A stretch of DNA of 64,000 nucleotides from a virus. A program made the translations under genes and the position numbers. Within the stretch, counting starts at the first letter, position 1. Each line of letters starts with the position of its first letter. The notes below the pieces were generated by a model. That model ran no database searches. It was given only the letters and a program-made list of their open reading frames with translations, and was not told the DNA's origin. The DNA lies in the IMG/VR virus record IMGVR_UViG_3300031787_007614, positions 186,001-250,000 of that record; one strand, written 5' to 3'. This document shows positions 7,845 through 16,365 of this stretch, piece after piece.

Positions 7845-8686
7845 CTAAATTTTACCAATCGTGAATGTGGCACATAGCAATCATCTTGACTGGTAGGGCA
7901 TTGTCGACAGATCATGTGTGGTTGGCCAAAGTTATCAGCAAACTGTTGAATATCTTCTGCACTGCTTTCTAATCCCACACTGCCGTTTGTGTTGTTGTCA
8001 AAATATTGATCCCATTGGTCTTTGTTGGGAGAATCATAGCGAGCCAGCGCATCTGGCAACAGCGCACTGGTACTGCATTTGTATATTCTTCCGTGGTACA
8101 GCAAAGGGCAAGTGGTTTGATGGCAATTGGCAAAAGCTGCTGAGGGATTGGAATTCCAAGGATGTGCAGTTTCGTATGTGCCACGAAATGTTTGTGTGAA
8201 AATTTCTGGTCGGTTGATTTGAAATCGCAAACCTGTTTTGGTACGCCACCGATCTATGCCGTATTCATGCACTGGTTGCCAATCATACGCAGACCACACT
8301 CGTTGAATGCTGGTTTCAAGTTCAGGATGATCTACATGTGCTGTGATTTTTAGTGTGGCATTACCATCTTGATACAACCAATCAACCACATCCCAGTGTT
8401 TGTGCAACAACAACCCATTGGTAGGAAAACGTATCTTGCTGTTGGGGAACATAGATCTCACGTCCCGAAGCAACTGCATGATGTCAGGATATATCAACGG
8501 TTCGCCACCCATGGGTCCTATGTCTTCAATATCAAACTTTTGTTGCCATTGTTCCAGCCAGGATCGAATTTCAGACCAAGGTGTGTATCCGCGACTGGGT
8601 ATGTCACTGTATGTACTACACCCTTGGCACACAAGGTTGCAAACTGAACTCAACATGAGTTCTAAAAATGGTAGTTGAGGTTTCAT
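7841..8686 (-). CDS. Radical SAM enzyme with C-terminal Cys cluster
   Basis: From the ATG at 8686, which overlaps the upstream stop as ATGA, the protein has 281 residues. C16, C20 and C23 form the CxxxCxxC motif that binds the 4Fe-4S cluster and SAM. GPMGGEPLIYPD is the GGE motif and RFPTNGLLL fits a beta-3/4 strand. Additional cysteines (CHQTTCPLLYHGRIYKC, then CRQCPTSQDDC) form a SPASM-like auxiliary cluster region. Such enzymes modify peptides, sugars or cofactors by radical chemistry. It lies between two glycosyltransferase-like genes, which favours a glycan or peptide substrate. The substrate is unknown. Confidence 0.85.
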   Translation of the reverse strand: MKPQLPFLELMLSSVCNLVCQGCSTYSDIPSRGYTPWSEIRSWLEQWQQKFDIEDIGPMGGEPLIYPDIMQLLRDVRSMFPNSKIRFPTNGLLLHKHWDVVDWLYQDGNATLKITAHVDHPELETSIQRVWSAYDWQPVHEYGIDRWRTKTGLRFQINRPEIFTQTFRGTYETAHPWNSNPSAAFANCHQTTCPLLYHGRIYKCSTSALLPDALARYDSPNKDQWDQYFDNNTNGSVGLESSAEDIQQFADNFGQPHMICRQCPTSQDDCYVPHSRLVKFR

Positions 8687-9423
8687 TTCCAAAAATTTTC
8701 TATTACGGGATCTTGAATTTGATGTGGTTTGGGCTGGCCGTGAAACACCAATGCACATGCGTCTGGATCAATGTGTGTGCCAGCCCCTGGAGTGTTTTGT
8801 TTTCTCAATTGAAAATTCATGCCTCCGTCCCAGGCTTGCCAGCGCCAGCTTTGAAAACGTTTTACATCAAAATATCTTTTTTTGTTGTGATCAATAGTGG
8901 CATTTATAAAGTCTTGATCACCCTGCCAGCGCCGAATCACAGCATCATGCCCTTGCCGATTGAACTCGTCCCAAACCCAAGAAAATTTTGAAACATTCCA
9001 CCACATCACGCTGCTGTTCATATTGTTCCATGAAGGACGCTGTAGGTATCTAAAGTCTTTGAGAGTCCAGAAGTAATCAGTATGCAGTTGGGTTATCCAG
9101 GTTAGGTCTGCAACAATCACACAGTCCAAATCAAAGTACAAAAAATCATCCAGATGGTGCGCAGGATTAAACATCTGTATCTTGTACCACCAAGACTTTT
9201 TGGGCCCAGCAATTCCTGGCCAATCTTCCAGTACATGTTTTACCATATGTGGCGGCACTGACCTATCATGCTCTGTGAACACATGTAGCCTTGCGCCGCC
9301 AGGCAGCCAACGATTTAGCATGTTATGCAATCGTTCAACGTAAATCCAATCGTAGCCCGAGCTGTGTATCACACAGGCGCAATCAGTCACTTGATCAGTG
9401 CGGGTTCTATTCTTTTTAGCCAT
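8683..9423 (-). CDS. Glycosyltransferase, GT-A type with DxD motif
   Basis: A 246-residue protein. LYFDLDCVIVAD (~95-106) carries the DxD metal and nucleotide-sugar site of GT-A enzymes. GDQDFIN (~169) and the C-terminal VFHGQPKPHQ match conserved features of GT8-like and related phage glycosyltransferases. It is soluble, with no membrane helix. It overlaps the upstream gene by 37 bases and the downstream radical SAM gene by four. It is predicted to transfer a hexose from a UDP- or GDP-sugar to an unknown acceptor. Confidence 0.82.
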   Translation of the reverse strand: MAKKNRTRTDQVTDCACVIHSSGYDWIYVERLHNMLNRWLPGGARLHVFTEHDRSVPPHMVKHVLEDWPGIAGPKKSWWYKIQMFNPAHHLDDFLYFDLDCVIVADLTWITQLHTDYFWTLKDFRYLQRPSWNNMNSSVMWWNVSKFSWVWDEFNRQGHDAVIRRWQGDQDFINATIDHNKKRYFDVKRFQSWRWQAWDGGMNFQLRKQNTPGAGTHIDPDACALVFHGQPKPHQIQDPVIENFWK

Positions 9424-10235
9424 GTTCCTGTGCGTATTTCAGTTAGTGTGTATTCAGTGTGGCAGATCTCTACCAGCCACTTATCTCGATTGATGTCATA
9501 AGACTTTTCTATGTTGGCCATGCTCATACCTACCGGGGCCGCCAAACTGCTCTCATGCACAATGGGCCTACAACCTGCAATAGCAGCCTGCACTCCAGGA
9601 CCTGAATTGTAATTGACCACTGCATGATAGTTAAACCGCATGTCAAAGCTGTCGTAGGTGCCAGCAACCGGCCGCGGTTGTTCCACTGCGACGTCAGGCG
9701 GCAACTGACTCAAGTTCAGTCGATTGCGTGGATGCGGGCGTATACTGATGGGCCGATCAGTGTGCTGTCTTACCAATTTAATTTGATCCAATACCCATTG
9801 TGTCATGTCCATACCAGAGACTTGTAAACTGCGAGCATGTTGAGCAGCAATAACTACATTGGGACTGGAGTTAAAAGTTATGGCCTGGCTGACATTCAAT
9901 GTGCGTGGTCGATCCCAATCTAAATTTTCTTCATGTCCGTAGTATCCATCTCTTGTGATATTGTTTACTGCTACCTTCCAAGTCTGCCCACGATACAGCG
10001 CACCAATTTCCAAAACAATCACTGGTTTGTTTTGACTGCGATAGTGCTCGTACACTGCTTGATTTGGTGCCATGCGTCCTGCCCAAAGCACACTCCAAAT
10101 CACAGCCGCATCAGCAGTCATTGAATTTTCTTGTGTTTGTATGCCGCGCGATTGCAAAAGATCCAAAACCGCCGACATCACAGGCCTACTGTTTTGGGCA
10201 CATTGAGAAGGAAAATAGGCTATGTTATTGATCAT
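9387..10235 (-). CDS. GT-B-like glycan/capsule synthesis protein, paralogue family B
   Basis: A 282-residue protein of a four-member family in this window. The shared core is RQHTDRPISIRPHPRNR (~165-181), followed ~35 residues later by VVNYNSGPGVQAAIAGCRPIV. This resembles the C-terminal domain of capsule polysaccharide or surface glycan transferases, where the His-Pro-rich and NSG segments hold the nucleotide. It diverges from the plus-strand gene at 10247 with an 11-base gap, so promoters must overlap coding sequence. Function is inferred from fold-like motifs only. Confidence 0.65.
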   Translation of the reverse strand: MINNIAYFPSQCAQNSRPVMSAVLDLLQSRGIQTQENSMTADAAVIWSVLWAGRMAPNQAVYEHYRSQNKPVIVLEIGALYRGQTWKVAVNNITRDGYYGHEENLDWDRPRTLNVSQAITFNSSPNVVIAAQHARSLQVSGMDMTQWVLDQIKLVRQHTDRPISIRPHPRNRLNLSQLPPDVAVEQPRPVAGTYDSFDMRFNYHAVVNYNSGPGVQAAIAGCRPIVHESSLAAPVGMSMANIEKSYDINRDKWLVEICHTEYTLTEIRTGTWLKRIEPALIK

Positions 10236-10240
10236 AAGTA
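10233..10240 (+). promoter_or_regulatory. Possible late promoter CATAAGTA
   Basis: It differs by one base from CATAAATA used elsewhere and lies six bases before the ATG at 10247, the same spacing as at 49215. It overlaps the start codon of the divergent gene. Confidence 0.4.
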
Positions 10241-10246
10241 CGTGAG

Positions 10247-11041
10247 ATGAAATACACTGTAATTACCACTTTCAACGCGGATGGTTATGCAAAGTACGGC
10301 CAGCGCATGATACAGACATTTTTACAAAATTGGCCAGTTGATCTAGTTGTGTATGCCGAAGGATGCAAAGTAACTGAGTCATCACCTAATCTTGAAGTAC
10401 GTGATATTGATGTAGTTACCGAGCTCTCTGCATTCAAACAACAGTGGCAAGGGGTTCCCCGGGCCAATGGCGATGTCAGTGCTGATCCTGTTAGATCAAA
10501 ACGCAAAGATTCAGGTAAAGGATTCAAATGGGACGCTGTGAGATTTGCTCACAAGGTCTACAGCATTTTCCATTGTGCAAAAAATGCACAGACTGATTGG
10601 CTGATTTGGATGGACGCAGACACTGTGTGCCATAGTGCAATCACTCAATCTGATTTGGCAAGACTATGTCCGGACACCGTGGATCTTTGTTTTTTAGGCC
10701 GGCGCGGCAAATTCAGCGAGTGCGGATTGTACGCTATGAATCTTCAAAGTCCACGCACAAGAGATTTTTTAACACAGTTTCAGCAATACTATGATAATGC
10801 TGAACAGGGTATCTTTACTCTGGCCGAATGGCATGACTCATTTGTGTTTGATGCAGTAAGAAGTCACTTGCCACTGATAGAACTTGATTGGTCAAGCCAT
10901 TTGATCACAGGCGAAGGCCATCCCTTAATCAATTCAGAGTGGGGTGCCTGGCTAGATCATCTCAAAGGCAAACGCAAGGCCACAGGACGCAGTCCTGCTA
11001 GTGACTTAAAAGTCCAACGAACAGAGGCATATTGGCAATGA
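10247..11041 (+). CDS. Glycosyltransferase with DxD motif
   Basis: A 264-residue protein, first gene of a four-gene plus-strand block. LIWMDADTVCHS (~122-133) carries the DxD motif, ECGLYAMNL follows the acceptor loop and EWHDSFVFD (~196) matches a conserved acidic segment of phage GT-A-like proteins. The N-terminal VITTFNADGYAKYGQRMI starts a nucleotide-binding half. A basic tail (GKRKATGRSPASDLK) near the C-terminus is unusual. The stop codon overlaps the next ATG (ATGA). The acceptor is unknown. Confidence 0.8.
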   Translation: MKYTVITTFNADGYAKYGQRMIQTFLQNWPVDLVVYAEGCKVTESSPNLEVRDIDVVTELSAFKQQWQGVPRANGDVSADPVRSKRKDSGKGFKWDAVRFAHKVYSIFHCAKNAQTDWLIWMDADTVCHSAITQSDLARLCPDTVDLCFLGRRGKFSECGLYAMNLQSPRTRDFLTQFQQYYDNAEQGIFTLAEWHDSFVFDAVRSHLPLIELDWSSHLITGEGHPLINSEWGAWLDHLKGKRKATGRSPASDLKVQRTEAYWQ

Positions 11042-11838
11042 ACTGGATTTACCTTAACAAAAATAACGAAGACCAATACATAGAGATGTTTGCACAAGGC
11101 AGTCAGTGTCACACTACTCAGTTGGAAACGTGGAACTATGATGACAGCAATGATCCTATTGTGTTACGTGGCATCATGAAACACAAGATATTCAAACGCT
11201 GCTGGCAAGACAACAGACCATTTAGGTACATGGACACAGGATACTTTGGCAACAGAGCTAATTTTAGAAATCCACATGGTGTAAAAATGTGGCATCGAAT
11301 AGTAGACAACAATTTGCAACACGGAAAAATTATCTCCAGGCCAGATGATAGATGGAAACAGTTTAATATTGATATCAAAGCACGGCGTCGTGGGTCTGAT
11401 ATTGTGATTGTGATGCCTGAAGATAAACCTTGTATTGTGTATGGTACCACAGCTCAACAATGGCTAGATGAAACTGTAGCAACAGTTAAACAACACACAG
11501 ATAGACCCATTGTGATACGTGAACGAAACAAAAATCGACAGGCGAGAGAAGCTGTACCATTTACCAGTTTGTTACGAGATGCACATGCTGTAATTGTATA
11601 TAACAGTATTGCCGCTACAGAGTCGGTGCTGGAAGGAGTACCAGCGTTTGTTTGTGCTCCAAGCAATGCAGCAGATCCAGTTGCCAACAGAGATCTAGCC
11701 AAAATTGAAGATCCTTGGTTCCCAGATCTGGAGCTGGTGCGTGCATGGGCTTGTCATTTAGCTTATGGTCAATTCCACAACAGAGAACTTAGAGATGGCA
11801 CGGCCGCAAGGATATTAGAGGAAACCAAACATGTATGA
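11038..11838 (+). CDS. GT-B-like glycan protein, paralogue family B
   Basis: From the ATG at 11038 (ATGA overlap; a TTG at 11032 is less likely) the protein has 266 residues. KQHTDRPIVIRERNKNR (~153-169) and VIVYNSIAATESVLEGVPAFV match the family core. The C-terminal HLAYGQFHNRELRDGTAARIL is nearly the same as the end of the protein at 13931-14911, so these two are the closest pair. The N-terminal YFGN and WHRIVDNNLQ segments are also shared by them. Probably a nucleotide-sugar-dependent transferase. Confidence 0.65.
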   Translation: MNWIYLNKNNEDQYIEMFAQGSQCHTTQLETWNYDDSNDPIVLRGIMKHKIFKRCWQDNRPFRYMDTGYFGNRANFRNPHGVKMWHRIVDNNLQHGKIISRPDDRWKQFNIDIKARRRGSDIVIVMPEDKPCIVYGTTAQQWLDETVATVKQHTDRPIVIRERNKNRQAREAVPFTSLLRDAHAVIVYNSIAATESVLEGVPAFVCAPSNAADPVANRDLAKIEDPWFPDLELVRAWACHLAYGQFHNRELRDGTAARILEETKHV

Positions 11839-12493
11839 AAGCCACGGGTGGTGGTTCCCAGACACCGAAGATCACTTTCCCAAAATGCTAGCCAAAAGTG
11901 TAAGCAAGGGTGGACCAACTGAATATCAGTACCAAGTTAGACGTCGAAGTTTTGATCATGTAAAACAAAAACGTGTGGCCTTAGACATTGGTGCCAATGT
12001 TGGGTTATGGAGTCGTGACCTTACAAAACATTTTACACAAGTGATTGCATTTGAACCTGTTGCTATGTTTAGAGAATGCTTGGAACGCAATGTGTTTGCC
12101 AAGAACTTGCTTGTTGAGCCAATTGCACTGGGAGACCACGAAGGCATGATCCAAATGATCATTACAGAAGGCAACACAGGACATACTCATGTGGATCCAA
12201 ACAGCACAGCGGGCGACACAAAAATCACACGTTTGGACAGTCTAGAATTGCCTGTAGTTGATTACATCAAAATTGACTGCGAAGGATTTGAGTATCGTGT
12301 GTTGCAAGGTGCAGAACAAACTGTCAAACGCTGCCGTCCTATTGTGGTAATAGAACAAAAACCGCATGATGCATACAGCAAAGATTATGGACAGTTTGCC
12401 GCTGTTGGGTTACTGGAATCTTGGGGCATGATTCGACTGGATCAAGTCAAAGACGATTGGATCATGGGTTGGATAAAAAATGACATTAATTGA
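11831..12493 (+). CDS. FkbM-family methyltransferase
   Basis: A 220-residue protein with the FkbM layout. ALDIGANVGLWSRDL (~50-64) is SAM-binding motif I, VIAFEPV (~73-79) the acidic strand, and YIKIDCEGFEYRVLQGAE (~139-156) the family signature. FkbM enzymes methylate hydroxyl groups, often on sugars or polyketides, which fits the surrounding glycosyltransferases. It overlaps both neighbours by 8 and 14 bases, so the block is translated as a coupled unit. Confidence 0.88.
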   Translation: MYESHGWWFPDTEDHFPKMLAKSVSKGGPTEYQYQVRRRSFDHVKQKRVALDIGANVGLWSRDLTKHFTQVIAFEPVAMFRECLERNVFAKNLLVEPIALGDHEGMIQMIITEGNTGHTHVDPNSTAGDTKITRLDSLELPVVDYIKIDCEGFEYRVLQGAEQTVKRCRPIVVIEQKPHDAYSKDYGQFAAVGLLESWGMIRLDQVKDDWIMGWIKNDIN

Positions 12494-13040
12494 CAAAGAA
12501 TACCAAAAACAATTGGCCAGCATGCACAGTGGTGGTAAATTTAATCATGGCGCCAAAGCCTACACTGTGGTCAAAGATTTTATCAATCAATATCAGCCTG
12601 CCACACTGCTAGATTTTGGATGCGGGCATGGCGCATTACTAGACACAATTGGCCAGCATCATCCAAACATTGTGCTATCTGGATATGACCCTGGCAATGC
12701 CAGCTTTGCTAAATTGCCCACCAAGACATTTGATGCAGTTATCAGCACAGACGCTATAGAACACATTGAGCCAGAGTTTCTAATAGAAACATTCAAAACC
12801 ATAAACCATTTGATGGAACGTTGTGGTTGTTTTAGAATTGCTTGCTATCCTGCCAAGAAAAATTTACCAGATGGTCGCAATGCTCATTTGATTGTGGAGA
12901 GTCCAGACTGGTGGCGAAACAAATTAACAACAGTGATGGGTGTAAAGGTCGTGAGCGAACAGATTTCAGTAGTTGATAAAACTCACAAATGGCCGCATGT
13001 TCTAGGTTACAACTACGATGTTATCGTAGAAAAGGCATGA
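12480..13040 (+). CDS. Class I SAM methyltransferase (Methyltransf_11/23-like)
   Basis: A 186-residue methyltransferase. LLDFGCGHGALLDTIG (~42-57) is motif I, LSGYDPGN (~66-73) motif Post-I and DAVISTDAIEHIEP (~84-97) motif II. No target-recognition insert is visible, which is typical of small-molecule or glycan methylases. It ends the plus-strand block and overlaps the convergent minus gene by 20 bases. No terminator hairpin is visible between them. Confidence 0.82.
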   Translation: MTLIDKEYQKQLASMHSGGKFNHGAKAYTVVKDFINQYQPATLLDFGCGHGALLDTIGQHHPNIVLSGYDPGNASFAKLPTKTFDAVISTDAIEHIEPEFLIETFKTINHLMERCGCFRIACYPAKKNLPDGRNAHLIVESPDWWRNKLTTVMGVKVVSEQISVVDKTHKWPHVLGYNYDVIVEKA

Positions 13041-13941
13041 ACTTTTGATAGATTTGCCCACTGCGGCCATCGGCATCCGACCAGTGTGCAGCCGCTAGGT
13101 CGTTGATCCATTGCGATCTATCAAAGGTCTGTGGTGACTCTAAATTGGCAATGTTTTTGTTGGCCACTGACCAGCTCACACAACTTTGATCATCAACAAA
13201 CACCGGAATGTTGGCGCACACAGCAGCCACACTGGCAGAACTGTTAAAAAACACAGCGGCATGAGCATTTTGCAAATCTTGCAACAATGAACTCTTTGCT
13301 GGATCTACCACTGTTACTTTAGGTATGTTTCGAAACTTTCTAAAGTCTTGCAAACGATAAGCACCTGGGTGTGGTCTTACCACTATTGGTCGTTTGGTGT
13401 ATTCTTTTATCAATGTAATTTTGTTTTCTAGCCATCGAATAGGATCCAATGTTTTCATTGCAAATCCTCCGTCTCTCTGCATGCAGATCAGTACATGTCC
13501 GTTTGGCCTAACTACTGGTTGCTCAATCATGGGCACATTGATAGCGTTGCGAATTTCGTTCCACTTGGTAGCATCGCTGTTGTGATTGGCATACTCTGCA
13601 CGATCATAAAATGGGCCGCCAATGCTGTATCTCAAATAAGTTCCGTGATCATCAAGATATTTGAAACAACTGGCATCAATGCACATTGTTTTCAAACCTT
13701 GGCGTTGCTGTTCAGCAATAATTTGTTTACGTAGAGCTATATTTGGTCCACCAGTGTTTGTGGTTGCCCAGCCCAACATCACAGCCAGTCTGCTGGGTGT
13801 ATATTTGTAATCCCACTCTACTACTACATTACCGCCTGAATTTTTGACTCCGTCAGCAAAACTTTCCAAACATTCAATTTTTCTAGAATGTTTTCGAGGA
13901 TTGGCAACAGAACTGATGTAAACCACTGCATCAATGGTCAT
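13021..13941 (-). CDS. GT-B-like glycan protein, paralogue family B
   Basis: A 306-residue family B member. KEYTKRPIVVRPHPGAYR (~190-207) and AAVFFNSSASVAAVCANIPVFV (two adjoining segments, ~235-256) align with the other three. RPHP is shared only with the 9387-10235 copy. The N-terminal half is divergent. It overlaps the upstream family member by 11 bases. The tandem position suggests duplication followed by divergence in donor or acceptor choice. Confidence 0.62.
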   Translation of the reverse strand: MTIDAVVYISSVANPRKHSRKIECLESFADGVKNSGGNVVVEWDYKYTPSRLAVMLGWATTNTGGPNIALRKQIIAEQQRQGLKTMCIDASCFKYLDDHGTYLRYSIGGPFYDRAEYANHNSDATKWNEIRNAINVPMIEQPVVRPNGHVLICMQRDGGFAMKTLDPIRWLENKITLIKEYTKRPIVVRPHPGAYRLQDFRKFRNIPKVTVVDPAKSSLLQDLQNAHAAVFFNSSASVAAVCANIPVFVDDQSCVSWSVANKNIANLESPQTFDRSQWINDLAAAHWSDADGRSGQIYQKFMPFLR

Positions 13942-14911
13942 TCAGTATTCTCCATGCAGTGCCATCGCGCATTTCTGGCTCAGTGAACTGGCAATATGCA
14001 ATGTGCCTGGTCCAAGCTTCTACTTCGTCTAGCGTGGGTATTTTTGGATTTTCAATTTCTGATAATGATTGACTGCATAATGCGGCAGCGGCATTTGGAC
14101 CCAAAGTAATAGCTGGTTTGCCGCACAACAGTGCTTCGCCGGCAGCAATGCTTGAGTAAGTGACCAGGCACCAGATATCTTGTTGCAGAGCCATTTGCAT
14201 GGTGTCGGTGGTTTGTCGTACTGACCGACCTTGCTTGAGTCTGACCACTATTTCACGGTCAGTGTGCTGTTTTAAAGTAGCAATGGTTTGATTCATCCAC
14301 TGTTCAAGATCGATGTCATACAAGTTTAACAGTTTTTGGCTAGGAGGGGCCAACAAAATTTTGGCGCCGTCTTGTCTAAATTTTGTAAGTTGAAGATTGC
14401 ACTTAGCAACTCGGTCGCCTGGTCTGTCAATTATGGGCCCAAAATTTTGCACATCATTTTTGGTGATGCGGTGAAATGTTTTTTTCTTACCATTACCAAA
14501 ATAACCAGTGTCAAGATAGTAGAAATCTCTGCCTTGCTGTTTGCACACTGCCATCTCTTTGCGTTTGGTAATACCTCGTAGTACCACCGGAGTCATGTTA
14601 TTTTCTTCTTTTGTCCAATTGCTGATTCTTCCGCCAGCCCCTTGTACAAAACTTTGTAGTATGGGATCGTACATGTGTCCTTTTTCCTTATACTTGAAAT
14701 CTCCTGGTTCTGTGGCAATAGCTGCAACTGTATCTTGTTTTAGGCCATGTATGGATTGAATTAAAGTATCTGCTGTGACACCATAGTATTCGCCAGCAGC
14801 ATCAACTCGATACTTTAAGATATCTCTAAACAATTTGTGTATGTCAGGAGGCACCATGTCTAAAACATGCTGAGGTAATGGTGCTAACAGTTCTTCATCT
14901 TCTTCACTCAT
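13931..14911 (-). CDS. GT-B-like glycan protein, paralogue family B
   Basis: From the ATG at 14911, which overlaps the previous stop (ATGA), the protein has 326 residues, beginning MSEEDEELLAPLPQHV. The core is KQHTDREIVVRLKQGR followed by VTYSSIAAGEALLCGKPAI, and the end HIAYCQFTEPEMRDGTAWRIL pairs it with the plus-strand copy at 11038. The first ~90 residues are an extra, mostly helical domain absent from that copy. Likely role: glycan assembly. Confidence 0.62.
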   Translation of the reverse strand: MSEEDEELLAPLPQHVLDMVPPDIHKLFRDILKYRVDAAGEYYGVTADTLIQSIHGLKQDTVAAIATEPGDFKYKEKGHMYDPILQSFVQGAGGRISNWTKEENNMTPVVLRGITKRKEMAVCKQQGRDFYYLDTGYFGNGKKKTFHRITKNDVQNFGPIIDRPGDRVAKCNLQLTKFRQDGAKILLAPPSQKLLNLYDIDLEQWMNQTIATLKQHTDREIVVRLKQGRSVRQTTDTMQMALQQDIWCLVTYSSIAAGEALLCGKPAITLGPNAAAALCSQSLSEIENPKIPTLDEVEAWTRHIAYCQFTEPEMRDGTAWRILNDH

Positions 14912-15594
14912 ATATCTCTCTGTTGACAATATTCTGTTAGTAAGCGTTCCTTGTGCCACTCGTTACCTTGTGGAGTGTCAGCAAACTCGTGAAAGCATGG
15001 AGTGCCCAAGGTATAGTGCAAGAGCTTGGCGTCGGGGTTTGGCCCGTATTCATCGGGCAACCAATTCCATTCTTTAGGCAGTTCGCCTATGCGAGCATCA
15101 TCCAACCATGTGAATCTATGCAACTCAGCACCTGTAGCTTTTTGCACAAACTCAGGAGTAAGTTTTCGGTTAGGATAACTGTTACAATTCCACAGTATCA
15201 CACTGGACCAGTTTTTGCGTGGATAGTCTTCGTTCTTGGCCCCTAAATACTTTTCAGTCATCTTGGTTTTATAGTCATGTTTGACTACCATTACATCTGA
15301 ATAAGCATCTCGCAAGTTCCAAAGTTCTGCAATGTCTCCACGCACAATCATATCACCGTCAATGAATATTGCCCAACCTATGTGTTGCATGAGATGTGGC
15401 ACAAGAAATCGTGTGTAGATAAAGTGATTGCTGCCGTCTGTGTGTGTTTCGCTGTAGTCCTTGAACAAATTAAGTGCAACTGGAATGATTGCAACAGGTC
15501 TGCTTGAATTTCGAATAATAGAATTTACGCAGGTGTGATATGCAATTGCTTCTCTAGGATCGTATCCTACAAATACTGGTATAATATCTTTCAT
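14908..15594 (-). CDS. GT8-like glycosyltransferase
   Basis: A 228-residue protein beginning IIPVFVGYDPREAIAYHTC, the usual N-terminus of GT8-type glycosyltransferases in phages. AIFIDGDMIVRGDI (~75-88) carries the DxD motif. KLLHYTLGTPC near the C-terminus supplies the HxxG-like metal ligand of this family. It is expected to use a UDP-sugar. It overlaps the upstream nucleotidyltransferase-cupin gene by four bases, which supports a shared sugar pathway. Confidence 0.85.
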   Translation of the reverse strand: MKDIIPVFVGYDPREAIAYHTCVNSIIRNSSRPVAIIPVALNLFKDYSETHTDGSNHFIYTRFLVPHLMQHIGWAIFIDGDMIVRGDIAELWNLRDAYSDVMVVKHDYKTKMTEKYLGAKNEDYPRKNWSSVILWNCNSYPNRKLTPEFVQKATGAELHRFTWLDDARIGELPKEWNWLPDEYGPNPDAKLLHYTLGTPCFHEFADTPQGNEWHKERLLTEYCQQRDI

Positions 15595-16352
15595 CGGCGT
15601 TCGATATCTTCTTCTACACAGTTTTCCCCAAACTGTATTTCAATCAGTTTGAGTGGACGGTCTGTTTCGTTGCACAATTGATGCCATTCATTGCGATTGA
15701 TCCAAGTAGCTTCATGCACAGTTAGGTGATCTTTGATGTCTCTATCTGTACTGGAATCTAGTGTGTACACCGTGGCTTCACCTTCAGCCACAAACCAAAA
15801 CTCTGATCGTCGGTCATGCCGTTGCATGCTCAAACAAGTTTTGGGTGCCACAGTAAGTTCTTTAAGTTTGGTGTTGGCGCCAACTTCGTGTAACACACGA
15901 TAGTATCCCCAGGCTCGCGAGGTCTTGGGCTTTTTCCATTCTTCAAGAATCCATGAACTGCTATTCTTTTTATCCTCGCCGCCTACACCAAATGCAAATT
16001 CTAAATTGCTATCTATCACATCCATTTCAGGAATGTTTTTGTCAGTGCGATCACCACCATTGGCAAATATCAACGTTGCGTCAGGGTAGTGTGCTCGAAC
16101 CTGTCGGATAAACTCTTTAGCTGAACCATCTGCATCGTCAAATGTGTACACTTCGTCAACCATGGCAAGATTGTTTATCACACACAATCTTTCCGTCCAT
16201 GGCATGAATGGCCGACCTTTTTTACGAGTCAGCCATTCGTCTGAATTAAGTCCCACAATCAGCATGTCGCCTAAAGTGCGGGCGGTTTTGAAATAGGCAA
16301 TATGCCCAGAGTGTAGCGGATCAAAGCCGCCAGTTACAAGTACAATTTTCAT
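15591..16352 (-). CDS. Nucleotidyltransferase-cupin fusion
   Basis: From the ATG at 16352 the protein has 253 residues; a longer frame runs antiparallel to nothing useful and lacks a start signal. Residues 1-140 are a cytidylyltransferase-like domain with GGFDPLHSGH and the HxGH site at 14-17, as in HldE or TagD. The usual ISSTxxR motif is altered to NSSSWILEEW. Residues ~150-253 form a cupin like the C-terminus of type II mannose-6-phosphate isomerases (SMQRHDRRSEFWFVAEGEA). This joins sugar activation and a sugar-binding cupin in one chain. TAAATA lies five bases before the ATG. Confidence 0.8.
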   Translation of the reverse strand: MKIVLVTGGFDPLHSGHIAYFKTARTLGDMLIVGLNSDEWLTRKKGRPFMPWTERLCVINNLAMVDEVYTFDDADGSAKEFIRQVRAHYPDATLIFANGGDRTDKNIPEMDVIDSNLEFAFGVGGEDKKNSSSWILEEWKKPKTSRAWGYYRVLHEVGANTKLKELTVAPKTCLSMQRHDRRSEFWFVAEGEATVYTLDSSTDRDIKDHLTVHEATWINRNEWHQLCNETDRPLKLIEIQFGENCVEEDIERR

Positions 16353-16357
16353 GCAGG

Positions 16358-16365
16358 TATTTACA
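16358..16365 (-). promoter_or_regulatory. Late promoter-like TGTAAATA
   Basis: The motif ends five bases before the ATG at 16352 and overlaps the uvsY stop codon. No Shine-Dalgarno sequence is present. Confidence 0.45.
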
